Assembly: GCA_016700415.1 (NCBI GenBank)
Contig: CP065018.1
Location: 1,054,001 to 1,118,000 of the forward strand
Source of the DNA: Flavobacteriales bacterium
Lineage (GTDB): Bacteria; Bacteroidota; Bacteroidia; Flavobacteriales_F; PHOS-HE28
Direction of reading: 5' to 3'
Length of the DNA stretch: 64,000 nt
The notes under the pieces were generated by a model that did not search any database, was not told the DNA's origin, and saw nothing but the letters and a program-made list of their open reading frames with translations. Below are positions 26,810-35,105 of the stretch, piece after piece (the first letter of the stretch is position 1; each line of letters begins with the position of its first letter). Made by a program: the position numbers and the translations under genes.

Positions 26810-27601
26810 ATGACCTTCCCGAACATCCGCACCTGGTACATTCTTCTGGCGACGTTGGCCACCCTCAACATGGCCGCACAAACCACCGTCGACGTGGTGG
26901 AACTGAAGAACGGGTCCATACTGCGCGGCACGATCATCGAACAGGTACCCAGCGAAAGCCTGAAGTTGAAGACCGCCGACGGCAGCGTATTCGTCTACCC
27001 CATGGACGAGGTCGCCCGCATCACACGCGAGACCCTTACGGACCCGCTCGAAGAAAAACCCGACATGTCGCAGTACGGTGGCGTTTTCGGCTTAGGCGTG
27101 GCCCTCGGCGGCGGCGGCATTGTCGGATTCCCGGTGCGCAGCTACGTGGCCAAGAACGTGGTGCTGGAAGCGGGAATTTTCTTACGGCCATCGCTTGTCG
27201 CCCGCCGAACCACCTATTACGATGGCTATGGGAATCTGCTCGGGGATGACCGGGATACGCGTTTCACCGTCACACCCTTCTTTGCCGGCGGCTTCGATGT
27301 GATGCTCGGCGAACGCTACGACAAGTATGACCGGAAGATCGTGCGCAACGGCATCGCCATTCGCGGCGGCACCAACTTGAGCGCCCAAGTGGACGAGAGC
27401 ATGTTCGCCCTGGGCTGGGTGCGCGAGCGCTTCAACCGTGAACGCAAGAGCGCATCCTATAACATGGAGCTCGGCCTCGGCGCCGTGTTCTACGCCGATG
27501 AAGAAGACAACCCCTTGAGCGAGCTGGACGTGAACCTGTCCTTTCTGCCCATGATCTACTGGAAACTGCACTGGAACTGGTATGTGGTGAAAAGGAAGTG
27601 A
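26810..27601 (+). CDS. Exported outer-membrane beta-barrel-like protein
   Basis: A 263-residue protein with a signal peptide (MTFPNIRTWYILLATLATLNMAAQ) and an N-terminal domain that reads TVDVVELKNGSILRGTIIEQVPSESLKLKTADGSVFVYPMDEVARI. The 'ELKNGSILRGTI... EVARI' pattern is a small SH3-like module often found ahead of barrels in Bacteroidota. From about residue 90 onward the sequence has glycine-rich turns and alternating strands (GVFGLGVALGGGGIVGFPVRSYVAKNVVLEAGIFLRPSLV, later SELDVNLSFLPMIYWKLHWNWYVV) like a porin-type outer-membrane protein. Specific function unknown. Confidence 0.7.
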   Translation: MTFPNIRTWYILLATLATLNMAAQTTVDVVELKNGSILRGTIIEQVPSESLKLKTADGSVFVYPMDEVARITRETLTDPLEEKPDMSQYGGVFGLGVALGGGGIVGFPVRSYVAKNVVLEAGIFLRPSLVARRTTYYDGYGNLLGDDRDTRFTVTPFFAGGFDVMLGERYDKYDRKIVRNGIAIRGGTNLSAQVDESMFALGWVRERFNRERKSASYNMELGLGAVFYADEEDNPLSELDVNLSFLPMIYWKLHWNWYVVKRK

Positions 27602-27680
27602 CATCTGGCGCGGCACTGAACAGTTTGTAAACCACCAGAAAAAGAAGAGCTTTACATAATCCACTAAAACACCGAATAAG

Positions 27681-29426
27681 ATGAAGCAACTACTACTCAC
27701 TCTCATCCTTGCTACACTGGCAAGTCTGAACGGAAGTGCGCAAACACATGTCTCCGGCAATATCGTTGGTCAAACTTGGACCGCAGCTGGGTCGCCATAC
27801 TTCTTGGATGATGATCTACAAATCAGCCATCTCGTGATCGAGCCTGGTGTCACTGTCTTGAGCACAGGGGACTACATGATCGAGGTGACCGGTACGTTGA
27901 TCTCGGACGCGTCGGCCAGCCCATGTGACTCCATTGTCTTTTCCAAAGTTGATTCGATCAGCGGCTGGCAAGGAATCCTGTTCACGTTCTCACCACCCGG
28001 CTCTATCATGAAGTACTGCCGAGTAAGTAACGCTACGAATAGCGCGGTCAGGATCGACAACGCAGAGCCGACCATCGCGCATTGCACATTCTCTAACAAT
28101 ACCGCAGCTGATGGCGGAGGATTGAGCTTTATCGGTCCCGGCGCGCATGAACTCACAGACTGTCTCATTGAGAAGAATTCCTGTGTTAGCAGTGGATGGG
28201 TACTTGGTGGCGGTGTTTATCTCGGCATGGGCTCACTTACAATGATCCGTTGTATCATTCGAGATAATTACATATACTCAGGATATGGGGTCGCGAGTAC
28301 CGCTGCCGGTGGCGGCATTGCAGCTGTCGGTGACCTCGTGATCAGGAACTCACTTCTTACCGATAATCTGGCCCAAGCAAATGCGAATGGGATCTACGCC
28401 GCCGCAGTTACTCTGGGAGGGGGGGTGTACGTGCAAGGAACGTTGGATATGTCAAACTGTATCGTTTCACACAGTCGCTTCATCGCAACGCACAGCGGCC
28501 TGGGGTCGGTTGCCCATCCCGATGGGAGCGCCATTCGTGCCGATTGTACGGGTCTTGCAAGCGTGGTGAACTGCACGTTCGCGTTCAACGATGCCGACTG
28601 CATTCGAAGTATCACGGATACTCTACGCATCGTCAACTCGATCATATGGGACAATACCGCTCCATTGCTTTCGCTCGCAGTGGATGTGGCTCACACAGAC
28701 ATTCAGGGCGGATGGGCGGGCGCAGGAAACATCAACTATGACCCACAATTCCTCAACGACTCAACTCTCACGTTGCTGGCCTTCTCACCTTGTATCAATG
28801 CGGGCGATCCAAATCCTCAATACAACGACGCTTGTTTTCCCCCTTCCCAAGGAACCGCCGTCAATGACATCGGCTATGAGGGAGGCCCAGGGAGCTGTGA
28901 TGGTTCACCATACATTCCACTTGAGGTCAGCGTGGGAATACCGACACCTGCTAGCACCGGATCTTCCTATGATGGGGCAATTTCCTTGAACTTGTGGGGT
29001 GGCACAATTCCATATCAAGTGAGCTGGACCGGCCCTAATGGTTTTACTTCAAGCAACCAGAGTCTCGGAGCCCTTGTTACGGGCGACTACATCTACACCA
29101 TACAAGATATTTGTGGGTCTTTGAGCGACACTGTCCACGTGGACTTCTTTACCCACCTCAGTGAACGGCCATTGTCACAGATGACCGTGCTGCCCAATCC
29201 ATTCTCAGCATCACTGAACATCAAGTTATCAGCCATTGGCATGACTGAAGTGAGAATTACGGATGCCCTTGGAGCGCCTCTGTTTAGCCAGCATTCCGGA
29301 AATGGCATCGAGGTTGTTTGGGACGGCCGCACCACCTCCGGTGCCGAAGTCCCACCCGGCATGTACTTCGTAACCGTAATCACTGCGGATGGCCAGCGGT
29401 ACACGCAGCGGGTGGTGAAGCAGTGA
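27681..29426 (+). CDS. Secreted right-handed beta-helix protein with type A T9SS sorting domain
   Basis: A 581-residue exported protein: signal peptide (MKQLLLTLILATLASLNGSAQ), then a long region of parallel beta-helix coils (repeats such as IVFSKVDSISGWQGILFTF, AVRIDNAEPTIAHCTFSNN, LVIRNSLLTDN, RIVNSIIWDNTAPLL), and a C-terminal type A domain (MTVLPNPFSASLNIKLS ... VWDGRTTSGAEVPPGMYFVTV). Export is by the type IX system to the cell surface. Many right-handed helix proteins bind or degrade polysaccharide, but no catalytic residues could be named. The gene looks clearly lower in GC than its neighbours. Confidence 0.85.
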   Translation: MKQLLLTLILATLASLNGSAQTHVSGNIVGQTWTAAGSPYFLDDDLQISHLVIEPGVTVLSTGDYMIEVTGTLISDASASPCDSIVFSKVDSISGWQGILFTFSPPGSIMKYCRVSNATNSAVRIDNAEPTIAHCTFSNNTAADGGGLSFIGPGAHELTDCLIEKNSCVSSGWVLGGGVYLGMGSLTMIRCIIRDNYIYSGYGVASTAAGGGIAAVGDLVIRNSLLTDNLAQANANGIYAAAVTLGGGVYVQGTLDMSNCIVSHSRFIATHSGLGSVAHPDGSAIRADCTGLASVVNCTFAFNDADCIRSITDTLRIVNSIIWDNTAPLLSLAVDVAHTDIQGGWAGAGNINYDPQFLNDSTLTLLAFSPCINAGDPNPQYNDACFPPSQGTAVNDIGYEGGPGSCDGSPYIPLEVSVGIPTPASTGSSYDGAISLNLWGGTIPYQVSWTGPNGFTSSNQSLGALVTGDYIYTIQDICGSLSDTVHVDFFTHLSERPLSQMTVLPNPFSASLNIKLSAIGMTEVRITDALGAPLFSQHSGNGIEVVWDGRTTSGAEVPPGMYFVTVITADGQRYTQRVVKQ

Positions 29427-29574
29427 ACCTACATGACCGTCCCATCAAAGAGTGCATTGAGCACCTCGAAAGGATCGGTCATGTGACCCTGGCCAGATAA
29501 CTTCAGCCCAATACGTCCAAAAGAGCCGACCCGAACCTGTTCCCACCCGACCACCTTACCAAATCTTCCCCGCC

Positions 29575-29997
29575 ATGACCACCAACACCTACGGGATCCA
29601 GCCCATGATGAAGTTCATGCTCATCTTCCGCCCCTTGGCCTCCATCGTATTGATCGGGTTCGGAATCTTCATCATCGCCGACCCGGACCTTGATCTGACG
29701 TACGGTCCGGTCGCTCTTCTGGCCATTGGTGGTTTTGCCGTGTATGAGATCTCGAAGCTCGTCAAGTGGTATGAATTCACCGTTTCCGTGGATGATGAAC
29801 AGATCGCGATCGGGGGAACATCGATCCCATGGGGAGAGATCACCTCCGCCAAGGCGGTTTCCGCTCAGCAGTTCAGCACGTTCATTACCATCATATCGGC
29901 AGATGGCAAGGAGCACAGCATACCCGGTGCCATTCAGGAATCCGCTTACATTCTGACCATGGTGAAAAAGCACTTCCCCGGCCTGACAACCGAATAA
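29575..29997 (+). CDS. Membrane protein with PH-like domain
   Basis: A 140-residue protein with two hydrophobic helices (MLIFRPLASIVLIGFGIFIIA and YGPVALLAIGGFAVYEISKLV) followed by a compact beta domain: WYEFTVSVDDEQIAIGGTSIPWGEITSAKAV, then FITIISADGKEHSIPGAI. This helix-helix-beta layout resembles bacterial PH/YdbS-like membrane proteins. It is two bases upstream of the next gene and shares its strand, so the pair is likely one transcript. Function unknown. Confidence 0.65.
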   Translation: MTTNTYGIQPMMKFMLIFRPLASIVLIGFGIFIIADPDLDLTYGPVALLAIGGFAVYEISKLVKWYEFTVSVDDEQIAIGGTSIPWGEITSAKAVSAQQFSTFITIISADGKEHSIPGAIQESAYILTMVKKHFPGLTTE

Positions 29998-29999
29998 AG

Positions 30000-30701
30000 A
30001 TGGAGGACTTCTTGCAATTCGTCCTCCCGATCGTCGGCCTCATGTTGGCCGCTCTGCTCGGCCAATACCTCCGCAAGCGCCGGGCCTTGGCTGTTGTGGA
30101 CAACATGCCGGAGTATGCACAACGCAAGGAATACCTCCGCACCATCAAGGAGATGCGTAAAAAAGGCAGCAGCCAACCAGCGATCAAAGCGCAGCTCGTG
30201 GAACAAGGACTGTTGAAGGGCGTGGCCGATGTATTGATCAATCATGTTGAGCTGCAACAGGACCCGGACCTGCTTCATCCAAAAAGCAAGACATGGGGAC
30301 GGATCAGCTTCAACTATCCGGGCAATTGGAAAGTGGAACCCTTGGTCGCTGGATCGGAAGAGCACGGCATTTCCGTGGATGGCACAAGTGGTTGCGGCAT
30401 CCTGTTGGTCAAGGTGATCGATACAGTGGCCACGGAGAAGTACCAACAGGAGTTCATTGCCAAGTTGAAGGATGTGAAGAAGGAGCCGGTGAAGAGCTAC
30501 CATGACCTTCCTTTTTCCGGGACAAGGCACAACGGTATCGATCGGGCGAACAAAGTCCCCACTTCCATCGATGTTCTGACCGCTTCGATCGGCGAGGAAA
30601 AGATCATGCTTGTTGAGATCCGAAGTGAAGAGGATGAGGAGTTAGATGGGCAGGGTCTCGACCTCGTGGGCACATCCATGAGGATCGACATCATCACGTA
30701 G
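30000..30701 (+). CDS. Membrane-anchored protein of unknown function
   Basis: A 233-residue protein with an N-terminal anchor (MEDFLQFVLPIVGLMLAALLGQYL), a charged helical linker (KEMRKKGSSQPAIKAQLVEQGLLKGVADVL) and a C-terminal alpha/beta domain around WGRISFNYPGNWKVEPLV that recalls the PsbP/Mog1-like fold seen in 'F-x-Y-P-x-x-W' proteins. The ATG at 30000 overlaps the end of the preceding stop region, giving a two-base gap. A family cannot be assigned with confidence. A stem-loop terminator follows at 30775. Confidence 0.65.
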   Translation: MEDFLQFVLPIVGLMLAALLGQYLRKRRALAVVDNMPEYAQRKEYLRTIKEMRKKGSSQPAIKAQLVEQGLLKGVADVLINHVELQQDPDLLHPKSKTWGRISFNYPGNWKVEPLVAGSEEHGISVDGTSGCGILLVKVIDTVATEKYQQEFIAKLKDVKKEPVKSYHDLPFSGTRHNGIDRANKVPTSIDVLTASIGEEKIMLVEIRSEEDEELDGQGLDLVGTSMRIDIIT

Positions 30702-30704
30702 GAT

Positions 30705-30722
30705 GGGTGGAAGACCGGGCTT
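30705..30722. repeat. Second copy of the tRNA-His 3' end
   Basis: The 18 bases GGGTGGAAGACCGGGCTT at 30705-30722 are identical to 30836-30853, which is the 3' end and T arm of tRNA-His. The copies are direct repeats 131 bases apart. This resembles an integration-scar (attL/attR) pair, or a partial duplication. Confidence 0.6.
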
Positions 30723-30774
30723 CCCGCGTCAAGCGCGGGATAAATTTCAATCCACCGCTCGCTGCGCGGCCGGT

Positions 30775-30796
30775 AGCCGCTTTGCGGCTTTTCTTT
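30775..30796 (+). terminator. Rho-independent terminator after the 30000-30701 gene
   Basis: AGCCGC-ttt-GCGGCT is followed directly by a T-rich run (TTTCTTT) on the plus strand, a normal hairpin terminator. A second hairpin TCCCGCG-5-CGCGGGA is present at 30722-30740. Confidence 0.7.
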
Positions 30797-30806
30797 CCCC
30801 CAAATG

Positions 30807-30828
30807 CAAAAAGCCCCTCTCGGGGCTT
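30807..30828 (-). terminator. Terminator of tRNA-His
   Basis: On the minus strand AAGCCCC-gaga-GGGGCTT is followed by TTT, just downstream of the tRNA-His gene, as expected for its terminator. Confidence 0.75.
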
Positions 30829-30836
30829 CATGCTTG

Positions 30837-30911
30837 GGTGGAAGACCGGGCTTGAACCGGCGACCTCCGGAATCACAATCCGGCGCTCTAACCAACTGAG
30901 CTACATCCACC
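30837..30911 (-). tRNA. tRNA-His (anticodon GTG)
   Basis: The minus strand folds as a full cloverleaf: acceptor GTGGATG with CTTCCAC (one U-U mismatch at position 6-67), D arm GCTC...GAGC, anticodon arm CCGGA-TTGTGAT-TCCGG giving anticodon GTG, and T arm GCCGG-TTCAAGC-CCGGT. The extra G at -1 opposite C73 is present, the universal mark of tRNA-His. The complete CCA end is not encoded. No introns. Confidence 0.95.
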
Positions 30912-30970
30912 ATTTCCGCCGGGCAATGCGCCAAACGGGCCGCAAATATAATCCGAGCCGCGCCACCGCG

Positions 30971-30978
30971 TTACTTTG
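30971..30978 (+). promoter_or_regulatory. -7 box candidate just before the glycosyltransferase
   Basis: TTACTTTG (one mismatch to TAnnTTTG) ends six bases before the ATG at 30985. If used, the transcript would be almost leaderless. The placement repeats that at other starts in the window and supports ATG 30985. Confidence 0.4.
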
Positions 30979-30984
30979 CCATGC

Positions 30985-32139
30985 ATGCATGTCCTCGTCC
31001 TGCCCAAATGGTACCCGGGCCGCCCCGATCCGCAATTGGGCGACTTCATCCGGAAACAGATGCTGGCCGTGGCCGAGCGGCACAAGGTGAGCGTGATCTA
31101 CCCCTGCCCGGTGAAGGACTTGGAGAACACCTACGAAGAAGTGCTGGATGAAAGCGCCGGAGCATGGGAGCTGCGCTGCTATTACCGGCCCAGCACGTTG
31201 AACGCCGCCCCATTGCGAAAAGCGGTGAACTTCTTCCTGTACCGCCGCACCGTCCGGAGCGGGATCGACCGGTTGATCCGCGAACGCGGCCTGCCGGACC
31301 TGATCCATGCCCATATCCTCACCCGCCCGGTCTGGATGGCGTGGCGGCTCAGCCGGAAATGGGGCGTACCCTTCGTATCGAGCGAGCAGAGCAGCGTCCA
31401 CTTGGACGGCACGTGGATGCGGAAAAGCCCGGTGGCCAGAGCGACCGACCGCTTTCTCTTCAAGCAGGCCGCAGCGCTGACCGCTGTTAGCCCGCACTTG
31501 GCCGCAGCATTGGTGAAGGCAGACCTGGGAACGACCCATGCAGTGGTACCGAACGTGGTGCCGGGTATGGACCGTGCTCTTACGCCGCGCGGCCCGGCAG
31601 GACATTTCATGATGGTGGCCGACCTGGTGGACCGCACGAAGAACGTCAGCGGGGTACTTCGCGCGCTGGCGACGGCACGCGCCCAAGGCCACGACTTCAA
31701 ACTGGAAATCATCGGCGACGGACCGGACCGGAACATGCTGCACGCCTTGGCGGAACAGCTTGGCATTGAAGCACAGGTCCGCTGGCACGGAAGGCTGGCG
31801 CACGCTGATGTGCTTCCCGCCTTGGCCTCCACCGGCACGGTGATCATCAATAGCAATTTCGAGACCTTCAGCGTGGTGACGGGTGAGGCGCTGGCTTCGG
31901 GAAAGCCGGTGATCGCGACCCGCTGCGGCGGCCCGGAGGCCTTCATCACTGCGCAGAACGGCATGCTGATCCCTGTTGCGGACGATGACGCGCTCACGCA
32001 GGCCATGGTGCGCATAGCGAAGGACCATGCGAACTACGCCCCTGCCACCGTGCGTGAAAGTGTGAGCCACCACTTCAGCCCGAAGGCGGTCGCGGATGGC
32101 TTTGATGCGGTCTACCAAAAAGCCCTTGCTAATGGCTGA
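30985..32139 (+). CDS. Glycosyltransferase family 4 protein
   Basis: A 384-residue GT-B transferase that would add a sugar from a nucleotide donor during surface-glycan assembly. The N-terminal domain starts MHVLVLPKWYPGRPDPQLGDFIRKQ and carries LIHAHILTRPVWMAWRL; the C-terminal domain has ADLVDRTKNVSGVLRAL, LEIIGDGPDRNML and the donor-binding NSNFETFSVVTGEALASGKPVIATRCGG (the GT4 E-x7-E motif). ATG 30985 is chosen over a TTG at 30976. Its last eight bases overlap the next gene (ATGGCTGA), indicating translational coupling. Confidence 0.9.
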   Translation: MHVLVLPKWYPGRPDPQLGDFIRKQMLAVAERHKVSVIYPCPVKDLENTYEEVLDESAGAWELRCYYRPSTLNAAPLRKAVNFFLYRRTVRSGIDRLIRERGLPDLIHAHILTRPVWMAWRLSRKWGVPFVSSEQSSVHLDGTWMRKSPVARATDRFLFKQAAALTAVSPHLAAALVKADLGTTHAVVPNVVPGMDRALTPRGPAGHFMMVADLVDRTKNVSGVLRALATARAQGHDFKLEIIGDGPDRNMLHALAEQLGIEAQVRWHGRLAHADVLPALASTGTVIINSNFETFSVVTGEALASGKPVIATRCGGPEAFITAQNGMLIPVADDDALTQAMVRIAKDHANYAPATVRESVSHHFSPKAVADGFDAVYQKALANG

Positions 32140-33772
32140 AAGCAGACTGCGCATCGGCATCATCGGGGAAGCGGAAAAACTGCGGCACTGGCAGGGGCAG
32201 TGCATGCAGGCGCTTTTGGAAGTGCCCGGAATCGAGCTCGTATTCCTCGCCGAAACCGCTGATGCCCAGCACGAGGAAAAGACTTCCATCCTATACCGCC
32301 GGTGGTCCGGAAGACGCTCCCCCGCAAAGGCATTGGAGCGTGCGGGATCTCCCGGCCTCTTGAACGGACTTCCCCGCATCCCGTTCGGGGGCGGCCCTTC
32401 CTCCGCGGAACTTGAAAAACTGCGAGGCTTTCACCCGGACGTGCTCTTGCAACTTTCTTCCGCTGAACTTCCGGAAAGTTTCCACAACCTTCCGCGCTTA
32501 GGAACCTGGCGGTTCATCCATGGTGAACGGCTTCCCGGTGCCGATGAGATACCCGGCCTACGCGAGACACTGAACGGAGACCCCGTTGTCTCGGTCTCTC
32601 TCCAACGCTCGCCCAACGGCCAAGGGAGCGGGTCTGTACTACGCAGTGGCTGCTTCGGGGCGGGCGGACGTTCCGTGGACGAGATCGCGGAGACCGTGCT
32701 TCAATGCTGTGCGGAGTGGCCGGCCCAGGTCTGCTGGGCGCTCATATCCGGCGATCCGGAAGCCGCGATCGGCACCGAGGCAGACCCGTTAACCCCGTCC
32801 GCCCCTTCTCCCTCCAATGTGGAAATGCTCCAGCTATGGTGGAAACAGCTTGTCGGCGGAAAACGGTCCACCAGGGCATCCGGACCGGAGGAATGGAACT
32901 TCGGCGTGCTTCCACAACCCATTGCGTCACTGCTGGAGGACAGACCGAGCCTGAACGTGCGCTGGCTGCCGCCGCCGGGCAACGGCCGATGGCGATCGAC
33001 ACCCTTCGGGATCTTCACGGACGGCAAGTTGAGCACGCTGTACGAGAAGCATGATCACGAGCAAGGGAGATCCGTGATCGGAAGGCTGCGCCCCAAGCGG
33101 GACAACAACCTCAAGCGCTCCCGTGATCTGCTGACCGGGGGTGGCCGCCTCTCCTATCCGTTCATCGTGGAGCATGAAGGCGCGGTATATGTGGTCCCGG
33201 AGAATGGCAGCGGAGGGCAGGTCGTTCTGTACAGTTTGAATGAGGATCAGACGGCCTTGACGCCGGTCCGGACGTTGCTGGATGAAGCACTGTGCTCCCC
33301 CACCCTTTTCCGCCATGACGGACGGTGGTGGCTGTTCGGCACGAAAGCGCCATTGGAGAACACGTCGCTCTACGCCTACCATGCCGAGCACGTTGAAGGG
33401 CCGTACACGCCCCATGCCCTGAACCCGATCAAGACGGACATCCGCTCGGCACGCCCCGGCGGAACCCCTTTCCGGCGTGGCGAGGAACTGTGGCGCCCTG
33501 CCCAGGACCACAGCGTCGCGGGAACGGTGCGGATCGCGCTCAACCGCGTCACGCAACTCTCACCTTCCGGCTTTGCCGAAGAGACCGTCCGCTACTTCGA
33601 GCCGCTGAAGGCCCCTTGGTCCAAAGGGATCCGGACCCTCAGCGCGGTCGGCGACATCACGCTGGTGGACGGGATGCGGCACTCTAATGGTAAAAGTGAC
33701 CGCAAGAAGGGCCCTAAACGCACCGCGAAGAAAAGCCGCGAGAGCGAACACGATGACCTCAACGAGCTGTAA
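32132..33772 (+). CDS. GINT1-like protein (glucosamine inositolphosphorylceramide transferase N-terminal fold)
   Basis: A 546-residue protein whose second half reads GGGRLSYPFIVEHEGAVYVVPENGSGGQVVLYSLNEDQTAL, then LCSPTLFRHDGRWWLFGTKAPLENTSLYAYHAEHVEGPYTPHALNPI and GGTPFRRGEELWRPAQDHSVAGT. These are the hallmarks of the five-bladed propeller-like domain first named from plant GINT1. The N-terminal half (RIGIIGEAEKLRHWQGQCMQALL) resembles formyltransferase-like Rossmann folds seen fused to it in bacteria. It sits between a glycosyltransferase and a flippase; a role in decorating a surface glycan is inferred. The C-terminus is lysine-rich (KKGPKRTAKKSRESEHDD). Confidence 0.75.
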   Translation: MAESRLRIGIIGEAEKLRHWQGQCMQALLEVPGIELVFLAETADAQHEEKTSILYRRWSGRRSPAKALERAGSPGLLNGLPRIPFGGGPSSAELEKLRGFHPDVLLQLSSAELPESFHNLPRLGTWRFIHGERLPGADEIPGLRETLNGDPVVSVSLQRSPNGQGSGSVLRSGCFGAGGRSVDEIAETVLQCCAEWPAQVCWALISGDPEAAIGTEADPLTPSAPSPSNVEMLQLWWKQLVGGKRSTRASGPEEWNFGVLPQPIASLLEDRPSLNVRWLPPPGNGRWRSTPFGIFTDGKLSTLYEKHDHEQGRSVIGRLRPKRDNNLKRSRDLLTGGGRLSYPFIVEHEGAVYVVPENGSGGQVVLYSLNEDQTALTPVRTLLDEALCSPTLFRHDGRWWLFGTKAPLENTSLYAYHAEHVEGPYTPHALNPIKTDIRSARPGGTPFRRGEELWRPAQDHSVAGTVRIALNRVTQLSPSGFAEETVRYFEPLKAPWSKGIRTLSAVGDITLVDGMRHSNGKSDRKKGPKRTAKKSRESEHDDLNEL

Positions 33773-33775
33773 GCC

Positions 33776-35035
33776 ATGCTGAAGGTCATCACGGGCACCA
33801 TCGCAGCGCGCATCATCACCACGGCGATGGGCCTGCTGATCTCCGTGATCGCCGGGCACCGCCTCGGCTTGGAAGGCCTGGGCACCATCGGCTTGATCGT
33901 GCTCGGCATCACGCTGATCCGCTTGGGCATGGACCTCGTTGGCGGCAGCGCCTTGGTGTACCTCGTGCCGCGTGTGGCTTTGGGGCGCCTGCTGCGGCCG
34001 GGCTACCTGTGGGCGGTACTGGCAGCAGGCGTGGGTTACGGCATCGTGCGCGTGTTCAAGCTGGTGCCGGAAGGCTATGCAGGCGATGTTGCGGTGCTGG
34101 CCTTCCTGCAAGGCATCCACGCGATCCACCTCAGCGTGCTCATCGGGCAGCAGCGGATCCGGGCGAACAACATCATCGCCGTGGTGCAGGCCGTGGTGCT
34201 GGTGGCGGCGTTCGGCGTATTGGCCCGTGCCCCGGAAGCCGATGCCCATGCCTTCATCACGGCCTCCTACATCTCCATCGGGGCCGCCTTGTTGCTCAGC
34301 ATTTTTTCCATGCGCAAGCATGTGAAGCCGCATGCGGAAGCGCCACAGCACGTGATCCGCCTGCTCCTCCGGCAAGGCGCCTACGTGCAGGTGGCGAATG
34401 GCATGCAGTTGATGAACTACCGCCTGGCCTACTGGCTGATCGAGAAATTCCAGAACACGGCAGCGCTTGGGATCTACACCGTGGCCAACCAACTGGCGGA
34501 AGGTGCTTGGCTGGTGCCGAAGAGCCTGGCCGTGGTGCTCTACAGCAAGATCAGCAACACCGAAGGGCCGGAAGGACAACGCCTGTTGACGCTCACCTTC
34601 CTCAAGACCTCCATGGCCTGTGCCTCCGCCGTGGTGCTCGTGCTCGTACTCTTACCGTCCACCGTGTTCCAATGGGTCTTCGGGCCGGAAGTGGTCGGCA
34701 TCACGCCACTGATCCTACTCTTGGTGCCGGGCATCCTCAGCATGGCCGCTTCACAGGCGTACAGCCACTTCTTCAGCGGCACGGCGCGCAACGTCCACAA
34801 CGTGATCGGCTCCGGGCTGGGGCTGGTGGCCACGGTGGTGGCCGGGCTGCTGTTGATCCCGGCCTACGGCCTCTTCGGTGCCGCGATCTCCGCCACACTG
34901 GCCTATTCCATCAACGCCGTGTACCAGACCATCGCCTTCATGCGCATTACCGGTTCGTCGTTCACGGACCTGTGGCCGAATGCGGCGGATGGGCGGCGGT
35001 TGCGGGGGATGTTCTTACGTCAGGGATCGGATTGA
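33776..35035 (+). CDS. Wzx-like polysaccharide flippase (altered C-terminus)
   Basis: A 419-residue MATE-superfamily export protein that moves lipid-linked glycans across the inner membrane. About twelve hydrophobic helices are visible (MLKVITGTIAARIITTAMGLLISVIAGHRLGLEGLG, later LVATVVAGLLLIPAYGLFGAAISATLAYSINAVYQTIAFM). The ATG follows the GINT1-like gene by three bases. The last 10 codons (RGMFLRQGSD) look replaced: a copy of the 3' end at 39777-39839 ends in KGLFSGLYGR and is followed by a hairpin terminator, whereas no terminator follows this copy. Confidence 0.88.
   Translation: MLKVITGTIAARIITTAMGLLISVIAGHRLGLEGLGTIGLIVLGITLIRLGMDLVGGSALVYLVPRVALGRLLRPGYLWAVLAAGVGYGIVRVFKLVPEGYAGDVAVLAFLQGIHAIHLSVLIGQQRIRANNIIAVVQAVVLVAAFGVLARAPEADAHAFITASYISIGAALLLSIFSMRKHVKPHAEAPQHVIRLLLRQGAYVQVANGMQLMNYRLAYWLIEKFQNTAALGIYTVANQLAEGAWLVPKSLAVVLYSKISNTEGPEGQRLLTLTFLKTSMACASAVVLVLVLLPSTVFQWVFGPEVVGITPLILLLVPGILSMAASQAYSHFFSGTARNVHNVIGSGLGLVATVVAGLLLIPAYGLFGAAISATLAYSINAVYQTIAFMRITGSSFTDLWPNAADGRRLRGMFLRQGSD
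34973..35002 (+). repeat. Direct repeat, left copy (flippase 3' end)
   Basis: TGGCCGAATGCGGCGGATGG and the following 10 bases match 39777-39806 at 29 of 30 positions; the difference is silent (Asn AAT/AAC). The two copies bracket the accessory segment 35003-39776. Confidence 0.9.
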
Positions 35036-35105
35036 AAGGTTGATTCTTGGGGGCATGGTGACCGCACAAGAAAACTAACTTCGTTCATCTCCAAGCCCGC
35101 ACCTC

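Noticed and set aside
29431..29484. ACATGACCG / CGGTCATGT inverted repeat after the beta-helix gene
   Set aside because: A 9-bp stem with a 36-base loop and no T run; too weak to call a terminator or operator.
30901..32379. A 492-codon minus-strand frame across the tRNA and the glycosyltransferase
   Set aside because: It crosses a tRNA gene and is antisense to the clear GT4 gene; high GC gives long chance frames.
33560..34579. A 339-codon minus-strand frame under the flippase
   Set aside because: Gln/His-rich shadow of a clear multi-helix membrane protein.
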